From Pseudomonas kielensis (GTDB taxonomy: Bacteria > Pseudomonadota > Gammaproteobacteria > Pseudomonadales > Pseudomonadaceae): a stretch of 64,000 nt of DNA. This document shows positions 27,688-36,455 of the stretch, one piece after another (position 1 is the first letter of the stretch; the number at the start of each line of letters is the position of its first letter). Made by a program: the position numbers and the translations under genes. The notes under the pieces were generated by a model that worked only from the letters and a program-made list of their open reading frames with translations, had not been told where the DNA came from and searched no databases. The stretch covers positions 1-64,000 of the forward strand of contig NZ_JACMYG010000015.1 of assembly GCF_014236655.1 (NCBI RefSeq). Reading direction: 5' to 3'.

Positions 27688-28992
27688 TTATCTCCGGTTC
27701 GGGTTGAAAGTGGCGGGCAGCGAGGCCCAGCAAGCATCGTAGGTGTTTTGCAGTTGCGGGCAATCCAGGGCGAAACGACTGGGGCGCAGCACCTGGCTGG
27801 TCTCGAACATGAAGGCCATGGTGTTGTCGATCTTGCTCGGTGCCAGTTCGGCGTTGATCGCCTTGGTGCAGGTTTCGCCGTCCGGGCCATGGGCGCTCAT
27901 GCAGCTGTGCAAGGACGCGCCGCCGGGCAGGAAGCCTTCGGCCTTGGCGTCGTATTCGCCCTGGATCAGGCCCATGAATTCGTTCATCAGGTTGCGGTGG
28001 AACCACGGTGGACGGAAGGTGTTCTCGGCCACCATCCAGCGCGGCGGGAAGATCACGAAGTCGAGGTTGGCCAGGCCGTGGACGCTGGTCGGCGAGGTCA
28101 ACACGGTGAAGATAGACGGGTCCGGGTGATCGAAGCTGACCGTGCCGATGGTGTTGAAGCGTCGCAGGTCGTATTTGTACGGCACGTTATTGCCGTGCCA
28201 GGCCACCACGTTCAGCGGCGAATGATCGAGCTCGCAGGCCCACAACTCGCCGAGGAATTTCTGCACCAGGGTGGTCGGTTGCTGGAGGTCTTCGTAGTGC
28301 GCGACCGGGGTCAGGAAGTCCCGTGGATTGGCCAGGCCATTGCTGCCAATCGGCCCCAGGTCCGGCAGGCGCAGAGGCGCGCCATGGTTTTCCGCCAGGT
28401 AGCCACGGGCTTGCGGATCGAGCAGCTCGATGCGGAATTTCAGGCCGCGCGGCAGCACGGCGATTTCCAACGGCGCAAGCTCCAGCACACCCAGCTCGGT
28501 GGCGATGCGCAAACGCCCCGCCTGCGGCACCAGCAACCACTCGCCATCGGCGTTGAAGAACACCCGCTCCATCGAGCGATTGGCGCCGTAGTGATAGATG
28601 CTGATGCCGGCCGGTTTCTCCGCCCCCGAGTTGGCCGCCATGCTCACCAGGCCGTCAATGAAGTCGGTCGGTTCGGTTGGAATGGCCAAGGGGTTCCAGC
28701 GCAGGCGGTTGGGCGTGACCTCGCCCAGCGGGCCACCGGCCAACTGCCGCTCCAGCTTGACGAAGGCCGGGTGATTGGCCGAGGGCTGGATACGGTACAT
28801 CCAGGTCCGCCGCGCTTCGCTGCGCACCATGGTGAACGCGGTGCCGGAGAACAATTCGGTGTAGAGACCGTAAGGGGCTTTTTGTGGCGAGTTCTGGCCG
28901 ACGGGCAAGGCACCGGGCAGGGCCTCACTGCAAAATTCGTTGCCGAAGCCTGACTGGTAAGCCAGCGCTGGCGCCGTTGAATCGAGGTTCAT
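27688..28992 (-). CDS. hmgA: Homogentisate 1,2-dioxygenase
   Basis: A non-haem Fe(II) ring-cleaving dioxygenase that opens homogentisate to maleylacetoacetate; 434 residues. N-terminal '[19 protein letters not shown]' and the iron ligands in '[12 protein letters not shown]' (His, Glu) and 'MSAHGPDG' (His) are all present. The ATG at 28992 has an ideal AGGAGGC ribosome binding site; the frame back to 29085 enters the operator region. First gene of the hmgA-fahA-maiA operon, repressed by the divergent HmgR. Confidence 0.97.
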   Translation of the reverse strand: MNLDSTAPALAYQSGFGNEFCSEALPGALPVGQNSPQKAPYGLYTELFSGTAFTMVRSEARRTWMYRIQPSANHPAFVKLERQLAGGPLGEVTPNRLRWNPLAIPTEPTDFIDGLVSMAANSGAEKPAGISIYHYGANRSMERVFFNADGEWLLVPQAGRLRIATELGVLELAPLEIAVLPRGLKFRIELLDPQARGYLAENHGAPLRLPDLGPIGSNGLANPRDFLTPVAHYEDLQQPTTLVQKFLGELWACELDHSPLNVVAWHGNNVPYKYDLRRFNTIGTVSFDHPDPSIFTVLTSPTSVHGLANLDFVIFPPRWMVAENTFRPPWFHRNLMNEFMGLIQGEYDAKAEGFLPGGASLHSCMSAHGPDGETCTKAINAELAPSKIDNTMAFMFETSQVLRPSRFALDCPQLQNTYDACWASLPATFNPNRR

Positions 28993-29076
28993 GGAGCCTC
29001 CTGAACAGGGAGTGGGCCGTGGCCATGGCTCCGCTTCAGAGTTTTGGCACGTCCTGGTTATTTTTATCGTAATTCG

Positions 29077-29093
29077 ATTACGCATAACGTAAT
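29077..29093. promoter_or_regulatory. Probable HmgR operator
   Basis: ATTACGCATAACGTAAT is a 17-bp palindrome (ATTACG-N5-CGTAAT) in the hmgA-hmgR intergenic region. An overlapping half-site, CGTAAT at 29068-29073, forms a second palindrome with the left arm. P. putida HmgR is known to bind a 17-bp palindrome at the equivalent place, released by homogentisate; the match in size and position supports the call. Confidence 0.75.
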
Positions 29094-29154
29094 TTGATTG
29101 GTATTGACCGTCAAGCTATAAAGACGCCCATTCATCTCCAGATACGACTCAACC

Positions 29155-29961
29155 ATGGAAAAGCCGCGCGCCACGAGCGACAGCAACGGTAAACAGAAAG
29201 TCCGCTCGGCCGAGGTGGGCACCGACATCCTCAAGGCCCTCGCCGAGTTGTCGCCCTCGACCTCGCTGTCGCGCCTGGCCGAACATGTGCAGATGCCGGC
29301 GAGCAAGGTGCACCGTTACCTGCAGGCGCTGATTGCCAGCGGTTTTGCCGAGCAGAACGCCGCCACCAATCACTACGGCCTGGGACGCGAAGCCCTGCGC
29401 GTCGGCCTGGCGGCGCTGAACAGTATGGACGTGCTGAAAGTCGCCGCCCTGCCCCTGTCGGAGCTGCGCGACGAACTGAACGAGACCTGCTTCCTCGCGG
29501 TCTGGGGCAATCAGGGTGCGACCGTGGTGCATATCGAGCCGGCGGTCCGGGCCGTCACCGTGGTGACCCAGCTCGGCTCGGTCCTGCCGCTACTGAGTTC
29601 GTCCACTGGCCTGGTGTTCAGCGCCTACCTGCCCCACCGCGAAACCGCCGAGTTGCGCGAGCAGGAAGTCGGCGCAGTCCAGTCCCATCCACTGGCCAGT
29701 GAACAGGCCTACGCCAGTGTGTGCGAGCAGATTCGCGGACGCGGCCTGCACCATGTGCACGGTTTGCTGATGCCGGGGGTGGATGCGCTTTCGGCACCGG
29801 TGTTCAACGCTGTCGGGCAGATCGCCGCGGTGCTGACCATCGTCGGCCCGACTTCATTGTTCCATGCCGACGAAAACGGCCCGGCCGCCCAGCGTCTGCT
29901 GGCCGCGACCCGGGCGGTGAGCTGGCGCATGGGGCATGACGGCGGCGCGCCCCAGGCCTGA
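29155..29961 (+). CDS. hmgR: IclR-family repressor of homogentisate catabolism
   Basis: A 268-residue IclR-type regulator with an N-terminal winged HTH (about 18-75; 'LSRLAEHVQMPASKVHRYLQ') and a C-terminal effector domain (about 90-255). It is divergent from hmgA and separated by a 162-base region holding a 17-bp palindrome. By homology with P. putida HmgR it should repress hmgABC and itself until homogentisate binds. It ends 2 bases before the stop of the convergent LuxR-type gene. Confidence 0.92.
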   Translation: MEKPRATSDSNGKQKVRSAEVGTDILKALAELSPSTSLSRLAEHVQMPASKVHRYLQALIASGFAEQNAATNHYGLGREALRVGLAALNSMDVLKVAALPLSELRDELNETCFLAVWGNQGATVVHIEPAVRAVTVVTQLGSVLPLLSSSTGLVFSAYLPHRETAELREQEVGAVQSHPLASEQAYASVCEQIRGRGLHHVHGLLMPGVDALSAPVFNAVGQIAAVLTIVGPTSLFHADENGPAAQRLLAATRAVSWRMGHDGGAPQA

Positions 29962-29963
29962 GC

Positions 29964-32540
29964 TCAGGCGAAAAAACCCAGTGCCTTGGCTTTCGCCACG
30001 GCCTGGGTGCGCCGCTCGACCGCCAGCTTGCCGTTGATTCGCCGGGCATGGGTCTTGACCGTGTGCAGGGAAATGAACAACTGCTCGGCGATTTGCAGGT
30101 TGGAGTTGCCCTGGGCGATCAGGCTGAGCACTTCTATTTCGCGCTGACTCAGGGGATTGTCGCGACCGCACGCCGGTGTCGGCTGCGGCGTTGCAGCCTG
30201 GGGCGGCGGCGCAACAAACAATGACGGCAGGCTGCGCTGCAACTCTGCCAGCGCCTGGCGCAGGTTGCAGCGCTCGACCAGTGCCTGCGCAGTCTGCAGC
30301 GCCGCCCTGGCCTCGACGGGCTGGCCCAACAGCCACGCCACCTGCGCCACGCTCAGTTGCAGCACTGTTTCCAGCCCCAGCATGCCGCATTGGCGTGCCC
30401 GCAGCAGTTGGGCATTGAGCTGCTCCAACGGCCGCGAGGCCTGGTGCAGATACACCTGGGTGACGACCAACAGGTATTCCAGGCGCGGAATCAATTCCAG
30501 GGTTGCCGGCGGGGCCTGTCGGGCCTGCGGGCCGTGGTAATGGCGCAGCACCCGGGTCAGGGCTTCGTGAGCCAGTTGCGGGCGTCCCTGTTGCAACCAG
30601 AAGTGACTGCTGACGTGCAGCAGGACCCCGCGGTACACCGTGTCGGGGATCTGCCGGCGCTGCATCATGCGCTCGGCGTCGCGTAAATGGAGGAACGCCT
30701 GGGCAAAATCCCCCTGGTTGGCGGCCACGTGCGCCAGGCCCAGGTACCCATACAGCACACGCTTGTCGTGACTGCGCAAACAGGCCTCGAGCCCGGACTC
30801 GAAAAACTCGCTGGCCCGTGCCTCCTGCCCCTGGCACAACGCCAACCGACCGCGCCGCAGGGCAATGCGCCCCAGCAACGGGGTGGCGAACCTGGCGTGC
30901 TGGCACAACAACTGGTGAATGCCGCTCAACAGGCTTTCCGCGCGATGGGGCGCACCGCGTTGCTCGAGCAACTGCGCGTGATCGAGCTCCAGCAGGCCCT
31001 CGAACAGCAACGCCCCCTGGGCTCGCGCCAGGCACAACGCCTCGCGATTGAGCGCCTGCGCGACATCCAGTTCGCCGCGTAGCAGGGCCTGTTGGGTCAA
31101 CCCGGATAAACACAGCAGGCGGGCGGGCCAGGCGCTGGCCGGCAGGTCGACCAGGGCTTCGAGAAAATGCCCGCGTGCCGGCGCCATCCACCCCTGCAGG
31201 TGCAGCAACCAGCCCTGTTGCGCCTGCCAACGCGCCACCAGTTCGCGCTGCTGGGCAGCGCACGGTTGCGGGGCAAAACGCGCCATGTGCTCGATGCACA
31301 GGCCGGCCTCTTCAAAGCGCCCGGCAAACAACAAGGCCGCCGTGATCAACCCGACCAACTGCGCACTGCACAGCAGCAAGTCGGCGCCTTGCTGTTCATA
31401 CAGACGCAGCAACAACACCACGTTGTGCTGCTGGAACAAGTGCTCGAAGCCAAAGTGCTGCAACAGGCTGATGGCCATTTCGTTTTCATCGGCCAACAGG
31501 GCCTGTTCAAACGCCGCCTGCCAGTCTTGCTCGGCGACGAACCACTGGCACGCACGCCGATGCCATGAGCGACCGGCCTCCCAGGCCTCGTCGCGCACCA
31601 GTTGCGCCACCGGTGCAAAGACCTGCAGCCAGTCCGGCGAGTCTTCCCAGGGTTCGATGAAACACCCCAGCTCCTGCAGAGTGCGCATCCAGTGCCCACC
31701 CTCGCCCGCGCCGAACAGGTGCTCACACAACCCCAGATTGAATCGCGGCAGGTGGGCCAGCACGCGCCAGGCTTCGGCCAGTTCCGGTGCCAAGCCGTTG
31801 AACAGTTCATGCTGCAGGTAATCGAGCATGATCGCCGAGCGCCCCTCCTTGAGCTCGCTGGCACTGCGGCCGTTACCATCTTGCAAAGCCACCCGCACGC
31901 TGGCGCACCAGCCACCGCTGCGCTGGAAGATCCGTTCGCAGGCATTGGCGCACAGCGAATGGGGTAGCTGGGCGATCAGTTGCTGGATTTCGCCACGACT
32001 GAACGCCAGCTCGGGGCCGGCGCTCTCGTACAGGTCGTCGTTGAGCAACAGGCGTGGCCAGTTGCAGTGCGGCCGCCGGCGCCCACCCAGCCACCAGGTC
32101 AGGGCCGGACTGCTCAGGGTCAACAGGCGATCGAGCAAGGCATCGAGCTGCGGGGCGGGCACCCGGCAGTAGTCATCCAGAAACAACCAGGTGGGTGTCT
32201 GCCAGCGAGCCAGGCAGGCCAGCAACTGCGCTTCGCTGTCTACCACCAACCCGAGGGCCTGGGCCACGGCCCGAGAAAACTCCTCAGGACTCGAGACGAG
32301 CCCATTCAACGCCAGCCAGTGCACGGTGCAGGTCGGCGGGGCCTGCAGCAGGCACTCGGCGAACAACGCGCTCTTGCCGCTGCCGGCCGGCGCGCAGAGC
32401 AACCTTACCCGGGCGGGCGAGGCCAGCAACGGCTGCGTCAGGCGCTCGCGGCGCACGTGCAGGGAAGACAAGCGGGGCACCACTCCCGGGCGATCCAGAC
32501 AGTGCGTCATGGCGGTCATTGCAGCGGGCCTTTTTATCAT
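29964..32540 (-). CDS. MalT-like LuxR-family ATP-dependent regulator (LAL type)
   Basis: A large transcription activator of 858 residues: an N-terminal STAND ATPase with Walker A 'APAGSGKS' (50-57) and 'WLFLDDYCRV' as Walker B-like motif (about 113-122), a long helical TPR-like region, and a C-terminal LuxR HTH (about 790-855; 'SQREIEVLSLIAQGNSNLQI', 'HTVKTHARRINGKL'). Such proteins bind an inducer and ATP and activate nearby catabolic operons. It lies downstream of the DUF1302-DUF1329 operon, separated by a terminator, and may control it. An alternative ATG at 32519 has AAAAGG before it. Inducer unknown. Confidence 0.9.
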   Translation of the reverse strand: MIKRPAAMTAMTHCLDRPGVVPRLSSLHVRRERLTQPLLASPARVRLLCAPAGSGKSALFAECLLQAPPTCTVHWLALNGLVSSPEEFSRAVAQALGLVVDSEAQLLACLARWQTPTWLFLDDYCRVPAPQLDALLDRLLTLSSPALTWWLGGRRRPHCNWPRLLLNDDLYESAGPELAFSRGEIQQLIAQLPHSLCANACERIFQRSGGWCASVRVALQDGNGRSASELKEGRSAIMLDYLQHELFNGLAPELAEAWRVLAHLPRFNLGLCEHLFGAGEGGHWMRTLQELGCFIEPWEDSPDWLQVFAPVAQLVRDEAWEAGRSWHRRACQWFVAEQDWQAAFEQALLADENEMAISLLQHFGFEHLFQQHNVVLLLRLYEQQGADLLLCSAQLVGLITAALLFAGRFEEAGLCIEHMARFAPQPCAAQQRELVARWQAQQGWLLHLQGWMAPARGHFLEALVDLPASAWPARLLCLSGLTQQALLRGELDVAQALNREALCLARAQGALLFEGLLELDHAQLLEQRGAPHRAESLLSGIHQLLCQHARFATPLLGRIALRRGRLALCQGQEARASEFFESGLEACLRSHDKRVLYGYLGLAHVAANQGDFAQAFLHLRDAERMMQRRQIPDTVYRGVLLHVSSHFWLQQGRPQLAHEALTRVLRHYHGPQARQAPPATLELIPRLEYLLVVTQVYLHQASRPLEQLNAQLLRARQCGMLGLETVLQLSVAQVAWLLGQPVEARAALQTAQALVERCNLRQALAELQRSLPSLFVAPPPQAATPQPTPACGRDNPLSQREIEVLSLIAQGNSNLQIAEQLFISLHTVKTHARRINGKLAVERRTQAVAKAKALGFFA

Positions 32541-32608
32541 TGTGAGCCTACCCTAGCCCTCTCCCGCGGCCTTGTTGAGAAACATTCAGAAGGCTGATTG
32601 CCAGGCAT

Positions 32609-32656
32609 AAAAAAGACGACCCACGGATCAATGCCGAGGCATCAATCCGTGGGTCG
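32609..32656 (-). terminator. Terminator of the DUF1302-DUF1329 operon
   Basis: A nearly perfect ~20-bp inverted repeat (ACCCACGGAT/ATCCGTGGGT core, GGCAT/ATGCC near the loop) is followed on the minus strand by a T-run (AAAAAA at 32609-32614 on the plus strand). It lies just after the DUF1329 stop and isolates this operon from the LuxR-type gene. Confidence 0.88.
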
Positions 32657-32683
32657 CCCTGGGTACAGGGGCCGTTCAATTCC

Positions 32684-34051
32684 TTAGCGCACGCCCTCTG
32701 CGCGCAATGCCGCCGGCGTGTAGTCCGCCGCCTTGGCGTCGAAGCCAAAGACGAAGCTGTGCTTCTCTTCGTTTTTCATGCCCAGGGCGATGTAGCGGCC
32801 GGCGATGAGGTCGTACAGCGCTTCCAGGGTGTACGCCTGGGTCTGGTGATCGTAGTAGTACTGGGCATGTCCTTCGGCCACGCGCCACAGTTGGCCACGA
32901 CCGTCGTAGTGGTCGACCAGCGCCACCTGCCAGCTGTCTTCATCGATGTACATGTGGCGCTTGGCGTAGATATGCCGCTCGCTGGGCTTGACCGTGCCGA
33001 CCACTTCCCAGACCCGGTGCAGCTCATAACGCGTCAGGTCCTGGTTGATGTGCCCGGCCTTGATCACGTCGTCGTACTTCAGGCTCGGTGAGTCGAGCTT
33101 GTAGCTGTTGTAGGGGATGTACATTTCCTTCTTGCCGATCAGCTTCCAGTCATAACGATCCGGCGCGCCGGAGAACATGTCGAAGTTGTCCGAGGTGCGC
33201 AGGCCATCAGCGGCCGTACCCGGCCCGTCGTAGGCCACTTGCGGTGCGCGACGCACGCGACGCTGGCCGGCGTTGTAGATCCAGGCCAGGCGCGGCTCCT
33301 TGACCTGGTCGAGGGTTTCATGGACCAGCAGCACGTTCCCCGCCAGGCGCGCTGGTGCGGTCACCGACTGCTTGAAGAAGGTCAACACGTTGGCGGCTTT
33401 TTCCGGGTCCAGGTCTTTCATCAACTGGGGTACGGCGATTTCTTCTTCAAAGCGAATCGGCGTGTAGGCACCGTTGGTCTGCGGTGTCACCTGGGTGATG
33501 ATGCGTTTGAGGTTGCCGCCGTGATAACGGGTGATGTGGTTCCACAACACCTCGACCCCGCTCTTCGGAATCGGGAAGGCGTAGTAGCGATTGCCGGTAA
33601 AGTTGGCCAGGCCGTTGCCGTCGTTGATGCTGGTCACGTTCAGCGCGCTGCGCTTGGCCGACTCGTAGATTTCCGGGGGCACGGCCACGGTGCGGTGGGT
33701 CGGGTAGACCGGAATCCGGTAGGTCTCGGGGTAGCGTTTGAACATTGCCACCTGGCCATCGGAAAGCTTGGCCTTGTACTTGTCGACATTGGCCGCGGTG
33801 ATGGTGAACAGCGGTTTTTCACTGGCGAACGGGTCGGCCAGGAAGCCCTTGCTGTCGACCGCACCGGCATTCTTGGGAATGCCACCGGTCCAGGCCGGGA
33901 TCGAGCCGTCAGCGTTGCCGGCCTTTTCCGCGCCCAGCGGGGTGAGGGTCGTACCGAGTTTGTCGGCTTCCTGCGGCGACACCGCCGCCATCACGTTGGC
34001 CGCCAGCAGGCTCAGGGCCAGGGCACCGCATTGCAGAATCATCTTGCGCAT
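32684..34051 (-). CDS. DUF1329 periplasmic/outer-membrane lipid-associated protein
   Basis: A 455-residue protein with a clear signal peptide (1-22, 'LALSLLAANVMA') and a DUF1329 domain filling the rest (about 55-440; 'GRYIALGMKNEE' near the end). The fold is thought to be a LolA/outer-membrane lipoprotein-sorting-like beta sheet. DUF1329 genes are regularly paired with DUF1302 genes and are found near genes for hydrophobic-compound use and RND transporters. It follows DUF1302 by 22 bases. The substrate is unknown. Confidence 0.85.
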   Translation of the reverse strand: MRKMILQCGALALSLLAANVMAAVSPQEADKLGTTLTPLGAEKAGNADGSIPAWTGGIPKNAGAVDSKGFLADPFASEKPLFTITAANVDKYKAKLSDGQVAMFKRYPETYRIPVYPTHRTVAVPPEIYESAKRSALNVTSINDGNGLANFTGNRYYAFPIPKSGVEVLWNHITRYHGGNLKRIITQVTPQTNGAYTPIRFEEEIAVPQLMKDLDPEKAANVLTFFKQSVTAPARLAGNVLLVHETLDQVKEPRLAWIYNAGQRRVRRAPQVAYDGPGTAADGLRTSDNFDMFSGAPDRYDWKLIGKKEMYIPYNSYKLDSPSLKYDDVIKAGHINQDLTRYELHRVWEVVGTVKPSERHIYAKRHMYIDEDSWQVALVDHYDGRGQLWRVAEGHAQYYYDHQTQAYTLEALYDLIAGRYIALGMKNEEKHSFVFGFDAKAADYTPAALRAEGVR

Positions 34052-34073
34052 AAGGTCATCCTTTTCAGCCAGA

Positions 34074-35867
34074 TCAGAAGTTCACGCCGAAGCTCAGGGC
34101 CAGGAAGTCGCGGTCTTCGAGGGTGTTGTAGTCGCCCCCGAAAAAGTCGGTGTAGCTCAGGCTCGCGGTGTAGGTGTTGCGATAGTCGGCATCGACCCCG
34201 ACGCTGACCGCCTTGGCGCCCTCGTTGAACAATCCGTTGGGGCCATAGCCGGCAACGTCGTGGGACCAGGATAGGTTGGGCTTGAGGTTGATCCCGCCGA
34301 TCACGTTGGCGTAGTCGAGGATGGCCCGTGTGCGGTAACCCCAGGAGGTGGAGGTGACAAAACCTTCGGTATCGCCGCCAAACCCGTACTGGCCGTAGAC
34401 CGAGTCCCGGCCGTAACGCAAGGTGCTGCGTGACTCCAGGCCGCCGACCCGCACCACCGCGGCCTCGCCGACGAGGGTCAGGCGCTGGGCACCGAGGACC
34501 TGGTCAAAGAAGTGGGTCAGGGTGCTCTGCACCTGGGTGACTTCCTTGCGCCGATAGCCTTTGTTGTCGGCACCTGGGGTGGTGCTGATCGGCGACAACG
34601 CACCGCCGGCAATCGGGTTGAGCAAGGCCAGGGTCAGGTCGTTGGTACTGACCTGGACCGGTGCGTTGGGCCGATAGCTGATTTCCCCGGTCCAGGCCGT
34701 GCCGGTGGGCAAGGTGGTGGAAAAACTGGCGCCGTACAGGCGGATGTCTTCGGGGTAGTCGAGGTAGTACTGGCCGCGACCGAGCATCACGCTTTGCGCC
34801 AGCCCCGAACCGGTGCCGGGCGCGATGGCGTTGGCGGTGCCGACGATGCCCGGCAATGCCGACAGGGTCGAAAGGCCCGCCGTGACGGTGCCGACCGTGG
34901 GCGTGCGGCTGTGGTAGTTCATGAAATACAGGCCGTACTCGGTGTCATCGCCCAGCCAGCGCAACGCGGTGCCCCACTGCCCGGAATCACGGGCATCCCG
35001 GTCGCCCCCCCGGGGCACCACCACCCCTTCGCGAGTCACTTCGAAGCCTTGGCCAAATGCCGCGGCAACCGGCTGCAACGGAGCGATTGCCGGGCTGCCC
35101 ACCGTGTAGTTATTCACGCAGCCATCGGCCACCACATCGTTGCCAAAGAAGGTCCCGCAGTTATCCACAACCGTCTGGTCCCACTCCAGTTGATAAAAAC
35201 CTTCCACCGTCAATTGGTCGGTGAGGCTTTGGGTAGCAAACAGCATGTTGACCGGGATCAGGCCCTCTTTGATTTCGGCACCCGGGCGCCGAAATGCCGA
35301 GACGTCGAGCGGGTTGATGCTGTTGATCGAGTTGCCGATGAAGGTGCTTTCGCCCCAACTGACCACCTGTTTGCCGGCGCGCACGGTGCCGGGCAGATCG
35401 GCGATGGAGTAGTTGTGGTAGACGAAGGCATCGAGGATCTGCCCGCCGGAGGATTTGGCGCCTTCCTTGCGATTGGTGTCGCTGATGTCCTTGAACGGAC
35501 GGCTTTCGTCCTTGAGCTCGAAGTCGTACCAGTATTTGCCACGGACAAATACCCCGGTATCACCGTATTTCAGCTCCAGGTCGTGGATACCCTTGAAGAT
35601 CTTCGAAAAGGTCTCGCCCTTGCTGAAGTTCAAGCGCCCATCGTCGCCGGTCGATGACTGTCCGGAGCCTCCGTTGACCGTGCCCACCAACGCATCATCG
35701 GCATCGCGCATGCCCCAGCTCGCACCAATCGACAGCGACGAATCGAACGTACCCTCGATTTCGCCAAGGTTGAATTCAACCGCCTGTGCCTGGGCGCAGC
35801 AGCCCAAGGCAACCGCGACGGCCAGCGTCTGCGGCGTGAAGATGGCGCGCATTGTTGTTTTTGTCAT
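34074..35867 (-). CDS. DUF1302 outer-membrane barrel protein
   Basis: A 597-residue secreted protein: signal peptide (1-30, ending 'AQAQA'), then an outer-membrane-like beta-barrel with repeated aromatic/glycine strands and a C-terminal 'LALSFGVNF' ending in Phe, as barrels do. DUF1302 proteins are FadL-like candidates for passage of hydrophobic molecules. The ATG at 35867 follows GGGGAAGA and gives a clean signal peptide; the frame is open to 36029 but without a sensible N-terminus. First gene of a two-gene operon with DUF1329. Confidence 0.85.
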   Translation of the reverse strand: MTKTTMRAIFTPQTLAVAVALGCCAQAQAVEFNLGEIEGTFDSSLSIGASWGMRDADDALVGTVNGGSGQSSTGDDGRLNFSKGETFSKIFKGIHDLELKYGDTGVFVRGKYWYDFELKDESRPFKDISDTNRKEGAKSSGGQILDAFVYHNYSIADLPGTVRAGKQVVSWGESTFIGNSINSINPLDVSAFRRPGAEIKEGLIPVNMLFATQSLTDQLTVEGFYQLEWDQTVVDNCGTFFGNDVVADGCVNNYTVGSPAIAPLQPVAAAFGQGFEVTREGVVVPRGGDRDARDSGQWGTALRWLGDDTEYGLYFMNYHSRTPTVGTVTAGLSTLSALPGIVGTANAIAPGTGSGLAQSVMLGRGQYYLDYPEDIRLYGASFSTTLPTGTAWTGEISYRPNAPVQVSTNDLTLALLNPIAGGALSPISTTPGADNKGYRRKEVTQVQSTLTHFFDQVLGAQRLTLVGEAAVVRVGGLESRSTLRYGRDSVYGQYGFGGDTEGFVTSTSWGYRTRAILDYANVIGGINLKPNLSWSHDVAGYGPNGLFNEGAKAVSVGVDADYRNTYTASLSYTDFFGGDYNTLEDRDFLALSFGVNF

Positions 35868-36123
35868 GCGTCTTCCCCGGTGAGTGACTTGAGGCCCCCA
35901 CCCTACTGCTGCCCGCCAGGAGCGATAAGCGCACCAAGGAGGTATTCGCGGTGTCGCTCCAAAGGATGAATGCCCGCACAGGGCAAGGCTTTGCGCTCGG
36001 CATGGGCCGGCTGGATGAGGGGTTATCAATCAAACCGATGATCCGGGCAACTGTTGCCGACGGCGTAACAGTGCATGTCCCGAAACGCTATTTTTCCTTT
36101 ACCAAGAAGGACTTATTCTAATC

Positions 36124-36308
36124 GGGCTTCGACGGCAACAGCCCCGAAGCCCCGCCAGCGGAGTGTGGGTTGTCCACTTGAGCGGCGAACTTTTCAGATG
36201 CTCCGAATGCCCATCATTCAGTTCATCACCCTGTGTTCACTGACGTTGATTTGTAGCTCCTTGATCTAACGTCTTACTTTGGCCGCTGCCTTTGCAGCGG
36301 CTTTTTTT
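36124..36308 (+). ncRNA. Candidate small RNA or leader with a terminator (may encode a 20-23 aa peptide)
   Basis: In a 588-base stretch without a recognised gene, a -10-like TATTCT (36114-36119) precedes a hairpin GGGCTTCG/CGAAGCCC (36124-36131 with 36145-36152). A classic terminator ends the unit at 36308, giving a transcript of about 185 nt. Inside, an ATG at 36198 or 36207 opens a 23- or 20-codon hydrophobic peptide ('MPIIQFITLCSLTLICSSLI') without a strong ribosome binding site. It could be an sRNA, a small membrane peptide or a leader of the downstream amidase gene. I do not recognise a known RNA family. Confidence 0.45.
36282..36308 (+). terminator. Strong rho-independent terminator
   Basis: GCCGCTGC (36282-36289) pairs with GCAGCGGC (36294-36301) around CTTT, followed by seven T. 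No recognised gene precedes it on this strand, which is the main reason to suspect a small RNA upstream. Confidence 0.92.
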
Positions 36309-36455
36309 ATGGGGAATTTTTTACCTGGCAGATTGCTGAAAGCGGCTACAGAACAACGAGAAAACCACTACCGAATCTCCCTACAGGTACTGCTACCTTG
36401 CTGCGAATGGACGATTGAAGATCAACGCCGATTCACACAACAGGGTAGTTAAATC

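Noticed and set aside
26635..28953. A 772-codon plus-strand frame opposite fahA and hmgA
   Set aside because: Both enzymes on the minus strand have all their motifs; the opposite frame has none.
36075..36269. A 64-codon frame upstream of the amidase gene
   Set aside because: Its first half crosses the expected promoter and 5' hairpin of a candidate small RNA; only the last 20-23 codons could plausibly be translated.
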